Source: Chloranthus sessilifolius (taxonomy: Eukaryota > Streptophyta > Magnoliopsida > Chloranthales > Chloranthaceae). Taken from it: a stretch of DNA of 64,000 nt. The notes below the pieces were generated by a model. It worked only from the letters and a program-made list of their open reading frames with translations. It was not told where the DNA came from and did no database searches. The stretch is taken from NCBI GenBank assembly GCA_021018995.1, contig CM037587.1:3722866-3786865 (forward strand). Reading direction: 5' to 3'. Both the position numbers and the translations under genes were made by a program. Below, piece by piece: positions 51,908 through 62,143 of this stretch. Numbering within the stretch: position 1 is the first letter of the stretch; every line of letters begins with the position of its first letter.

Positions 51908-53319
51908 ATGGCTGCTCCACTTATACTAATAGCTTTCTTCTTCCAATGCTGCTTTGCTGATACTCATTTCCATCCATTAGATCCTCTCAACCCTTCTGAG
52001 ATCAAACATATAAAACAGATCATTGACCATAATTCCTTCCTTAGTTCTTCGAATCTATCGTTTCATTACGTCGATATCGAAGAACCGGAGAAAAAAGACG
52101 TCCTCCGATGGCTATCGTCGAAAAACAAGAACATGTTTCGACCCCCGCGTCAAGCCAAGGCCATTGTACGAGCCAATGGATCGACCCATGAGCTTCTTAT
52201 CGATTTGAAAGCGGTCGGTTCGATCGCATCGGACCGTATATACAGCGGTTCCGGTTACCCTTTAGTCACCCCAGATGAGTCCTTTCAAGCTAGCCAATTG
52301 CCAATGAAGAGTTCTCAATTTAGAGAATCTATAGAGGCAAGGGGACTAAATTTAGCTGAGGTTTTCTGTGATTCATCCACAATTGGGTGGTTCGGGGACC
52401 GAAGAAGAACGCGAAGGGAGCTTAGAGTCACATGTTACTATATCGGTGAAACCGTAAACTTTTACGCTAGGCCCATCAGTGGGATAAGCATGCTAATTGA
52501 CGTCGATTCGATGCGGATCGTAGAGTATGTCGATAGGTTTCATGTTCCTTTGCCTAGTGCAAAGGGCTCCGATTTTCGATCTTCTAAGAAGAAGACTTGT
52601 TTCGGGTTAATCCGAAACAAGCCCATCGGAATTGTACAACCTGAAGGAAAGGGATTCGAGATCGAGGGTCATATAGTTAAGTGGGCCAATTGGAATGTTC
52701 ATGTAAGATTCGACTTCCGGGCAGGACTAATCATCTCGACCGCATCGGTTTACGATGCCGAAAAACAAATATTTCGACCGGTTTTGTATCAAGGGCATGT
52801 GTCCGAGACGTTTGTGCCTTACATGGACCCGACCGAAGAATGGTTTTATAGGTCGTTCTTGGATTTAGGTGAGTACGGGTTCGGTCAGGCAGCTAGACCA
52901 CTCGAGCCACTAGTCGATTGCCCCGGGAATGCGGTCTATATGGACGGGCACTGGGTTGGGGCGCGCGGAGACTCGGGTGTGACCGATAATGTTATTTGCA
53001 TCTTCGAGCGGTACGCTGGAGATGTTTCGTGGCGGCATACCGATGTGGCTATTAGGGGGGAAGTGGTAAGTGACTTATGGTTAAGCCATGACTTGTTTTA
53101 GAAATGGTTTTGACAATTTTATTGATTGTTTATGCAGGTAAGAGAGGTTAGGCCAGAGATTAATCTTGTGGTTAGGATGGTTTCTACCGTTGGTAATTAT
53201 GATTATATCATTGATTGGGAGTTTAAGCAAAGTGGTTCCATCAAAGTTGGGGTGAGCCAACTTTCATAAACCTAATCATAGCATCTCTTTTTTTTCTTTT
53301 CCAAAACCATTGGGGCACT

Positions 53320-53390
<71 letters not shown>

Positions 53391-55236
53391 ATAATATTGG
53401 GCTGTCAACGAATCAGGTCGACCCATTATCTGACCCATCCAATCAGTTTGTAATCGGGTAGGCCAAATAAAGTTGACCCATCAAGTCAGGTCGGGCATGA
53501 AGCATCGAACCCGACCATCGGATGGACCCAATATCTGACCCGCCCAAACTGATTTTGTAATCGAGTAGGGCATTTAAAGGTGACCGGTCGAGTCAGCTTG
53601 GGCATGAAGTATCCGACCTGAGAAGTCTGGTCAGGTCAACTCAAAGACCAGATCAGACATATACCATTACTCCCATCAGGCAACGAAAAGTTTGGCCCAA
53701 CTCGACCCGACCCATTAACTGCCCTAGGTTTGATCATTTTACTCCAAGAGAATTGACTAATTCACACGTGGCATACCTATTTGCCAGGTGGGTTTGACAG
53801 GTATACTGCAGATGAAGGCCACTTCATACACCAACAGCGACGAGATAACGGAAAACGTCTACGGAACTTTAGTAACGGAGAACACCATCGCCGTTAACCA
53901 CGACCATTTCGTCACTTTTTACCTCGACCTTGACGTCGACGGTAACGGCAACTCATTCGTCAAGGCCAAAATGCAAACGGAAAAAGTAACGGCTAACTCC
54001 GCTACGAACCCTAGAAAGAGTTACTGGAGGGTCGTTACGGAAACGGCTCAAACGGAAGCTGAAGCCAGGATACGGCTCGGCTCCGAGCCAGCTGATCTTT
54101 TGGTTGTTAATCCCAATAAGAAGACTAAAGTTGGGAACAGCGTGGGTTACCGGCTGCTAACCGGATCACCGGCTACTTCCCTTTTATCCGACGACGATTA
54201 CCCGCAGATCCGTGCGGCGTACACAAAGCACCAGGTTTGGGTGACCGCCTATAACCGGTCAGAGAGATGGGCTGCTGGGCTTTATACCGATCGGAGCCGA
54301 GGAGTCGACGGCTTAGCGGTTTGGAGCCAAAAGTAAGTATTAGGTCCCTGACCCGAGCATGAATGCTATGAGTACTCCCGTCACTCCTTTTTGGGATGCA
54401 TATATCATAGAGAACCACCATCTGTTAATTACACGTGCGTGATCTCAAGATCTATAATATAAAATATAAGGTCCAAAGATGATCTCTATCTTCTGATTAC
54501 AAGCGATCAAGGGCCATATAAGGTTTACTACTCTGTCGGAATGATTATGGTCGTTGATTTTAGATGACATTTGACTGCTTTGACTAAGATTATAGAGATT
54601 GTTTTCTGTTCCAATCTTTTTAGGCCAAATATCTTTAGATCATGTCGTAATGTCAACACCAATGATTTCACATGCTCACACCCTAAAAAGTGACCTAAGT
54701 ACTAACTGAGGGTGCAGCTTTTAGATGGCTTTTGGGTCAACCTGAACCTAACTAGTTAATCACTTCCCTTGACTTGAACCTGACCTCCTCTATTAATTAG
54801 TCGGTTTAATCTACCAAGTCTTCCGGCACTCAGGCCGCTTGCCTAATACTAACTCTTCACACAGTGGCGGAGCTACGTTATCTAATGGGGTAATGAGACC
54901 CCATCGGGCAATTGAACTTAATGGGTCTTCATGAGGGACTCCATCAAAAAAATCCTGGCTCCACCACTCTCTTCACGTAGTGGTTCGTCATCATCTGATC
55001 AGAGTATATGTTGATTGATTAGTTTTTTTTGCAGGAATCGACCGATCGAAAACACGGATATTGTGTTATGGTACACCGTTGGATTTCATCACATCCCTTA
55101 CCAAGAAGATTATCCAGTGATGCCGACGCTACGTGGAGGGTTTGAGCTCCGACCCTCCAATTTCTTTGAGAGAAATCCATTACTTGTTGTAGAAGCACCA
55201 AAGCATGTTTACTGGCCCAATTGCACAAATCACTAG
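51908..55236 (+). CDS. CuAO: Secreted copper amine oxidase, copy B
   Basis: Exons 51,908-53,065, 53,138-53,251, 53,788-54,332 and 55,035-55,236 have the same phases and the same lengths as copy A except one extra codon in exon 1. They join to 672 aa. A signal peptide ([13 protein letters not shown]) starts the protein; it ends YWPNCTNH with no peroxisomal signal. The catalytic Asp is at about 319 ([10 protein letters not shown]), the topaquinone Tyr at about 407 ([11 protein letters not shown]), copper His at about 462 and 464 (NHDHF) and the GFHHIP pair at about 624. Exon 3 protein is almost identical to copy A, while exon 1 differs more (for example [13 protein letters not shown] against [12 protein letters not shown]). 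The exon 3 homogeneity could reflect gene conversion. Starting at ATG 51,908 avoids a non-standard TTG two codons upstream. Both copies look functional. Confidence 0.93.
53252..53787 (+). other. CuAO-B intron 2 with (TA)n and hAT-like MITE
   Basis: A (TA)n tract fills 53,322-53,384. A MITE-like block at about 53,396-53,727 runs from TGGGCTGTCAACGAATCAGG to CCATTAACTGCCCTA with GACCCGACC/GGTCGGGC repeats. The splice sites GGG^GTGAGC and TTGCCAG^GTG are unaffected. Confidence 0.7.
54333..55034 (+). other. CuAO-B intron 3
   Basis: 702 bp with a diverged ATCTCAAGATCTATAATAT arm of the foldback family near 54,440. Otherwise it is unremarkable. Confidence 0.6.
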
Positions 55237-56469
55237 TTTATATATTTATTTATATTTTTTTCAAATTAGAAGAAGAAAAAATGCCTACTTTCAGTTAGTT
55301 TTAGATTATTAGTCTAGTTCCAACAGTTTTAAATATAAATACCAAATCAAATTAAATGATGTTTAAATGATCTTACACTATTAAAATCTCATGGTTTATC
55401 TCACACCATTGAAGTGTATGCATATCACAGCTATGATTAATTTAAATTTCTCAAGTGGCAGTCTATCACTGGAACATGTCTCGACCCAATTAAACAAGCC
55501 AATAAATTGATGTGAACCATCCGATTAGTGACCTTTAATATCAGCCTTTAGAATAAAAAACAATGATTGATATTATAGTCCATGGATTGGATAGTTTAAA
55601 TCTCTATAGAACACCATTTTGGGGCTAGTTGTACTTCTTAATAAAATTAGTAAATCTCTATAGAACAACATTTTCTTATCGCACCTCAATTAATGAAATT
55701 ATTAATTTCACAACAATTAATAGAAATAAAAAATAACAAAAGAGATTTTTCAACTTGAGGAGAGCGGTAGTGGTTTTCAACCTGAGGAGAGTTTTTTGTA
55801 TGGTAATAGATGAATGTTATTTTCGAAACAAGACTAACAACTCGAACAACAGACGTGATCAACTGTAAAGGAGAAAATGGATCCTTACTGTAATAGTCCC
55901 ATATCGGATAGGGAATAATCATGACCCTGAGCTATATGTGATTGCGGATACTACATGTCATGACGCGTTTTGAGTGGGGACTTAAACCTATATCAAAAAT
56001 AAAATCAAGGCGGGGACCTAAGTCCAGAATCGGACAATATTGTGACATGTAGGTTTGGATCATCACAGTTACTCTCCTCAATTAAACTTGTATTTCTTTG
56101 ATAAGAATCAAGACCATCTCTATAAGGTTTCATTCAATTGGGTTATAGAGACCATGTCATCATCCATAAGATTCCAGTGCCCGAATCAATTGAAAGTTCG
56201 ATTCAGATTTTTCAATCATACAGTGAATAAATATATATACTAAAGTCGAAGAAGAAGATTTTAATGACAAATTAAAGTGTGTTTTATTATTATACGATGG
56301 TGATTTTAATGACAGATTAAAGTGGGCTTTATGACTAAGAGCATCCCTAACAACACACTTATTTCTAGATGTTAGTGGGGTGGAGTTGAAAATAAGAGTA
56401 CCTCTTGAAGCACTCCTCCAAGAAGCCTCTTTATTTTAATTTTTCATCTCTTTATTATTTTATGAAGAG
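55237..56469. other. Intergenic after CuAO-B
   Basis: At 55,358-55,640 there is a GTTTAAATGATCTTACAC-family repeat with GTGAACCATCCGATTAG and GGTTTAAATCTC-like blocks. The rest, including an imperfect CAACTTGAGGAGAG pair near 55,750-55,790, shows no gene. Confidence 0.5.
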
Positions 56470-57281
56470 TAGGGCTCTCAATGGGCCGGTCAGCCCGGAT
56501 TTTGGCCCGCACCCAGCCTGAAAAATTGATATTTTCTATCAAGTAAACCTGGCCCGGTATCTGAACCGGGCTATGTATGTTGTAACCCGGATCAATCCGG
56601 GCCGGGCTTGGGTTGAGTGTTGCAACATCCGGCCCGCACTCGGCTCGAATATTTTATATATATATATATAAGTTATAATTTTTTTGATATAGTTAAATAT
56701 GATTTAGTTAAATTTCTTTTATATTTTTAAAATTATATTTTCACTCCACTTATTATTTTCTTTTTTACTGATTTGAGGCAATGATGATGAATGTTTGTGC
56801 TTATATTTTTTGTTGGATAAATTGGATGGCTTAATTCATTTTCAAGCAACCGTTGCATAGCTTTTTAGCTATACAACTTGGATGATTTATTCATTTTCAA
56901 GCAATTATCGTCCGTTATAACCACTGTGCAACAAACTAAAATAAAATATTTGAATAAAAACATGTACCTGAGCCTCTATAATGGTAATATAATTATTTAA
57001 TTAAAATTTAACCTTCTTTAAACTTTTATTAGAAAAAAATAGCACAACAAAAAAATAGCCCTAAAAAAATAGCACAACCAAATTTTATTAAAAAAAAAAA
57101 CAGTCAGTAAAAAGCTTGGAAAAACACCCAAGTCTGGCCCGGATCGGTAGGGGTCGGGCTTAGGCTAAGTACATTGTATCCCGGTTTCAGATCGGGCTAA
57201 AAAAATTGGAAACCCGACCCAAATAGGTTAGGGCCGGATTGAACTGCAGCTCGGCCCTAATCCGGCCCATTGAGAGCCCTA
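56470..57281. mobile_element. hAT element, TAGGGCTCTCAATGGGCC termini, exact 8-bp TSD
   Basis: ATGAAGAG occurs directly before and after (56,462-56,469 and 57,282-57,289). The ends TAGGGCTCTCAATGGGCCGG and GGCCCATTGAGAGCCCTA are exact inverses over 16 bp or more. 812 bp, AT-rich centre, no transposase left. It is the longest clean member of the TAGGGCTSTCAATGGGC group here. Confidence 0.92.
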
Positions 57282-57656
57282 ATGAAGAGCTTCTCTCCCT
57301 TTCTCTTCAATCATGTGATATTTGAATAAAAAATAATATTTTAAATATAAATAATTTCTTTCTCTCTCTTCAATATCTAAGAGGAAGAGAGAGGGGATCT
57401 TTATTTCCACTCCTGGAGATGGTCTAAAATCTGATTTTTAATGACATTATAATAATTTTAATGGTGCTTTTAACTCAAGAAATATATAACTATATAACTA
57501 TAAAAAACTTTTCAAAAATAAAACATACCCTAGTAAAAATAGTGTGAAAATAAAAAAAAATCTGAGCCAAGGCAATGAGGCGCAACAATGTTACATTTTT
57601 TTTGTTTTTATTACACTAGGTTGTATAACATAAATGGTAAATATTGATATAATGTA

Positions 57657-57860
57657 ATAGGGTAGTAGTCAAGTCCTAGGTAGAATCGGATTTCCAGTCC
57701 TACACCATCCGTTGCCCTTAGAAATAAGAGAATCTTGACTTTTTTTATTTTCACTTTTTATAGCATGTCATGTAGTCAAGATTCTTTTATTTTTAAGGGC
57801 ACCAAATGGGGCAGGACTAAAAATCCGATTCTGCCTAATAGACCGGACCATTGCCCTCCT
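57657..57860. mobile_element. Short foldback MITE, ~95-bp arms
   Basis: Nearly the whole element is an inverted repeat: the left arm has AGAATCGGATTTCCAGTCCT and GCCCTTAGAAATAAGAGAAT; the right, inverted, has AGAATCGGATTTTTAGTCCT and GCCCTTAAAAATAAAAGAAT, with AGTCAAGATT at the loop side. It would fold into a long hairpin. Confidence 0.78.
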
Positions 57861-58540
57861 AAATGTGTACACACATATTAATTTAGAATTAATCGTCATG
57901 CACAAAATTGTAGGTCAGAAGAATAAAATAATAACTAAGAACTACCAAACAACAATTTATAAATTAAACTAACAAAAATAAATAACAAGTTTTAATATAT
58001 AATATTTTTTGAGTATTTGGATTTTGAGGGCATCTATTGATGAATAATAATGAAATCTAAAACTAATTTGATTTTTTTTTTTTCGTAAGAAAGTCATTTA
58101 CCCAATTTCAGTCAGATTAATCTATAACATATGATTAAAAAGGGCTATAAAAGGAAAGGGCATTTACTAAGTGGTGATACCTTTAAGGCCAGCGGGTTAA
58201 ATTATGAATTAGTCTATAGTCATGTGCATTAAAGTAGTTCATATCATGATATCAAATATCGGCCGATACCTATACGTATTAATTTTATGACAAACTGATA
58301 TATATCTGGCTCTAATGCGCATCAAGTAAGGCACAAAATATTAGTCGTTTTATTTAAAATTTGGGTAAAAATATAATAACCCCTCCTATTACTTATTGCT
58401 TTTTAGGTGTACCCAAAAGTCAAATGACTATTTCATGCGGCTTGTATAGACGTATTGGGATAGGTAAAGTTGCAATAGGTATACGCCTGTCCCTCTTTCT
58501 TTATTTAATTTTTTTTTAAACAATGAGTCTATTCTTTACG

Positions 58541-58604
<64 letters not shown>

Positions 58605-58837
58605 TTAAAAAGCCGATACGTATCGGTATCGGCTAATACGTATCGGCCGATTTGTATCGGTCCCTCCATGAACCGATACCCGATATACATATCCGAGTTG
58701 ACACCATGGTCCATACATATGTACATATGTCGCACAGTCACACAGATGTGTGAACTGCCGTGTTTACCCATGATGGGTGTCCACTCATTCTAAACTAACT
58801 CTTATAGTATGGACCTCATTCTCCAAACTATTATTTA
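57861..58837. other. AT-rich intergenic with (TA)n and TATCGG repeat
   Basis: 57,861-58,240 shows nothing. At 58,250-58,710 a TATCGGCCGATAC repeat runs from TATCATGATATCAAATATCGG to GAGTTGACACCATGG and is split by a (TA)n tract at 58,545-58,601. Confidence 0.5.
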
Positions 58838-59235
58838 AGACTTAAAATGGTGTTTAAATGATCTTACACAATCAATGGTGTAAGATGTAAGAGATTCATA
58901 TCGTCAAAGTAATAGATCATAGATTGACATGTAGCACCCCCAAAATTGTGTTAAAAAGAGATTTAAACCATCCGAACTATATACCTTAAAATCAATCTTT
59001 GTTTTCAATAATAATGGTTGATGTTAAAGTTTATCAATCAGATGGTTCACATATCCAATTATAGGCATATATCTTTGGATTGGTATATGTTCTAATGATA
59101 AATTGTCACATAAACAATTTAGATTAATCAGAAATGATCATCACCTGGCATAATAATAATAATAATCCCACTTCGATGGTGTCAAATTAAAAGTCTAACT
59201 TTAATGGCATAAAATCATTTAAGTAGTTTTTTAAG
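58838..59235. mobile_element. GTTTAAATGATCTTACA-family repeat
   Basis: The left end GGTGTTTAAATGATCTTACAC and the inverse of GGCATAAAATCATTTAAGTAG on the right resemble the MITE at 18,278. Internal blocks include GAGATTTAAACCATCCGAAC and CAGATGGTTCAC. More diverged than the 18,278 copy. Confidence 0.55.
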
Positions 59236-59419
59236 AGTTTTGAGGATAGCGTTTGATAAGAGTTAGTGGTTATTCCTTTCTAGAAAGGAACAAAAATAAA
59301 TCATTTGTAAATCTTTGACGCAATATTTATCACTGCATTTAATAGCGTTGTAATGATTCTCTATATAGGCCCACCTAAATGCGCTCCTAAATATTCTTGT
59401 AGATTGATATTGTAATAAA

Positions 59420-60215
59420 AAATTGTCCGATATCAATACATATTGCTATTTCAACTCAATATCGGTATTGACCGATACATACGATATCAGTTTCAGCCGA
59501 TACCTATATATATATATTAAAAAAGCCAATACGTATCGGCCGAGTTGTATCTGTCCTCTCAAGATCGATGACTGAGTCGGATATTGATTTTGTTACCTTG
59601 ATTATGATGCCCACGGTTGATAAAACATAAGCAGGCTTTACATTTTTGCACCATATATCTTAGGTAATGTCCTTCTAATCAGACGGTCGGAAGGTGTTTC
59701 CACATGGCACAAGTCTCCAAAATATCAAGTCTCTCTTTTAAATTTTGTACAAGGGCCAACTTTGTGTTTGCAAGTAATGTTTTCCTTTTGGAAATATTAT
59801 AGTTATTTTTCGGGTACCTCTATTAGCGCCCACGCAATTTCTGAAAGCGCCCACGTTGAAAACCCCTTCAAAACCATTGACTGCTTTGGATCAAATGATG
59901 GAGATCGTGTTTCACTCAAATCTTACACACAATGGATCTTGAGATTATGTCGTACCTCTCAGACGGTGACCTTTTTATTCCACATGTCACAAATCTCCAA
60001 CAAGTGCCCCTTGCATCTTATGGCACACATCATGCTCAAACGTAATTTTAGCGGCATTTTTTTAGGATATGTGACATGTGAAATAAAAAATTGACCGTCT
60101 GATAGGTGCCGCATGATCTCAAGATCTATTTTATGGAAGATCAATGTGAAATAGGATCTCCATCATCTGATCCGAAGTAATCAATGCTTTTGTTTGGTGC
60201 AACTATAAGAGACCT
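59420..60215. mobile_element. TATCGG fragment and an ATCTTGAGA foldback MITE
   Basis: 59,420-59,600 carries GTATCGGCCGA-type repeats. At about 59,830-60,215 a foldback element has the left arm ACACAATGGATCTTGAGATT with CATTGACTGCTTTGGATCA, and the right, inverted, AAATAGATCTTGAGATCATG with CATTGATTACTTCGGATCA. Mirrored TTTATTYCACATGTCA blocks sit inside. Confidence 0.7.
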
Positions 60216-60559
60216 AGGTTATCAAGCATGAAAACAATAATGGGGTTTCGAGTCCTGAAAGCAGCCACTTTGTGTGTAAACAAGCACCAAGTAATTACAA
60301 ACTAGAAATAGGTGATGGCCTTTTTAAAGCTAGTATAGAGTGACGAACCCGATCGCAATGCGCTCTGAGATGTACACGGATCTCTATGCTCTTTGAGTCC
60401 TCGATGCATACATCAACGGCTACTCACAAACCGCACACCGTATCTATTGGTGATTGGGCTGGTAGCTTTATACTTACCTTACAACAGGATCCAGTTAAAA
60501 GCTGGCTTTAACGAATGTCAGGGTCCTTTTAAATTTGAAAAAGCCATTGTCTGACAGAA

Positions 60560-61246
60560 TTATCTGCTTTGAAAAAGTTGTCGCCAAGTGGCTGCTCTCA
60601 GTAGGTGCCACTTTTCCAGTCAACTGGAGTCAAAACCGTTTTGGAAATTTGAAAACTCCGTCGGTTTTCTGACACCCTTTAGATTCTCTAACACAGCTCA
60701 CACTATTTTGAAGACCAATAACTCATACTTTCCTCGATTTGCTTCTCTCTCTCTCTCTCTCTCTCTCTCTTCACGTGATTTCTCTCTATTTCGGTGATAT
60801 CTTTTTGGACTTATATGAGTATCTTTGGTGTTTTAAGCTATTAACAGGGGTAACTAGTTTACTACTGATTGTGAAAGAACTACTGTTCACTGTATGCATT
60901 TTATTTTTCCCATTTGTCTCTAAATTCGGAGGCTTTATTTTGTCCAACATGGCTTACTTGATAGATACCCAAAGAGCCCAAATAACCAAAACCCAACTGA
61001 TTTATTTCTCCAGAAGAAATTTTTCATCATTTGGGAAGATGGGTACTTTAGTTCTTGATTCAATGAGGTAAAAAAACAAGTTTTTTCAAATTTTTTACTC
61101 ATTTCCTGTACCAGAAGAAGTTTCTCGCATTTGGAAGATGGGTATTTGAGTTCTTGATTCAATGAGGTAATAGAACAAAAAAGTTTGGATTTTTATTTAG
61201 AAAAAGTACATAAAGATTGAATTTTTTTAATTGAGACATTGAAAAA
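60560..61246 (+). other. DUF868 leader region with duplicated donor-like segment
   Basis: It includes a (CT)n tract at 60,747-60,770 and a CACGTG at about 60,773. A segment containing CCAGAAGAA and GTTCTTGATTCAATGAG^GTAA is present twice, at 61,010-61,076 and 61,111-61,178, a 101-bp period. Each copy ends in a possible splice donor. The transcription start is unknown. Confidence 0.5.
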
Positions 61247-62143
61247 ATGAGAGATTTCCCTTCTTGTTTTGGGGAAAGTGGTGTCCAAGTGTCTGATTCT
61301 TCATCTAGCACTTCCAAAGCTGCTCAGAATTTGGTTACATGTGTTTACCAGAGTAGATTACATGGTGGTTGTTGTTTGATTACTGTAACATGGAGTAAAA
61401 ATCTGATCGGTCAAGGTCTTAGTGTTGGAATAGAGGATTCAGCCAACCAATCTCTTTGTAAAGTTGATGTAAAGCCATGGCTGTTCTCTAAGAGAAAGGG
61501 GTCCAAGGCAATAGAGGCAAACAGTACAAAAATTGATATTTTTTGGGACCTCTCATCTGCTAGATTTGGATCAAGCCCTGAACCATTGGAGAATTTCTAT
61601 TTAGCCATCGTTTCGGACCGAAAAATGGTTCTTTTGCTTGGAGATTTGAGTAGGGAGGCTTATAAGAAGACAAATACAATACCCCCTCGGTCGAATTCGG
61701 TGTTTGTATTGAAAAGGGAGCACATTTTTGGAAAGAAAGTCTATTGTACCAAGGCTCAATTTTGTGACAATGGGCGTGTCCACGATGTTGCAATTGAGTG
61801 CAATGTGGATCGAAGAAATGATCCATGTCTCTCGATTCGGGTCGATAAGAAGATCCTGTTGCTAGTGAAGCGCCTTGCATGGAAATTTAGGGGCAATCAG
61901 ACGATTTTGGTCGATGCACTACCTGTGGAGGTGTTTTGGGATGTCCATGATTGGTTATTTAATGGGTCTGTAGGGAATGCTGTTTTCATGTTCCAGAGTC
62001 GCCTGCCGGAGGCAGAGAAGTTTTGGCCCGGCCAACTATCTGACTCTTCTGTGTTGTCTTGGTCATCCTTACAGATATTCAGAGAAACCCGGGTACGAGA
62101 TCTTGGTTTCTCTCTGATTTTGTATGCTTGGAAGAATGAATAA
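61247..62143 (+). CDS. DUF868 family protein
   Basis: An intact single-exon gene of 298 codons. It has the DUF868 hallmarks of plant proteins annotated only by this domain: an N-terminal Ser-rich lead, then NLVTCVYQSRLHGGCCLITV, KVDVKPWLFSKRKGSKAI, IDIFWDLSSARFGSSPEP, FYLAIVSDRKMVLLLGDL, HIFGKKVYCTKAQF and VDALPVEVFWDVHDWLF, spanning about residues 25-290. There is no signal peptide and no membrane segment. Length is normal for the family. The start is the first in-frame Met ahead of the conserved part, preceded by AAAA, a common plant start context. No biochemical function is established for the family, so none is assigned. Codon use looks like an ordinary cellular gene, and no transposon touches the coding region. 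Confidence 0.92.
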   Translation: MRDFPSCFGESGVQVSDSSSSTSKAAQNLVTCVYQSRLHGGCCLITVTWSKNLIGQGLSVGIEDSANQSLCKVDVKPWLFSKRKGSKAIEANSTKIDIFWDLSSARFGSSPEPLENFYLAIVSDRKMVLLLGDLSREAYKKTNTIPPRSNSVFVLKREHIFGKKVYCTKAQFCDNGRVHDVAIECNVDRRNDPCLSIRVDKKILLLVKRLAWKFRGNQTILVDALPVEVFWDVHDWLFNGSVGNAVFMFQSRLPEAEKFWPGQLSDSSVLSWSSLQIFRETRVRDLGFSLILYAWKNE

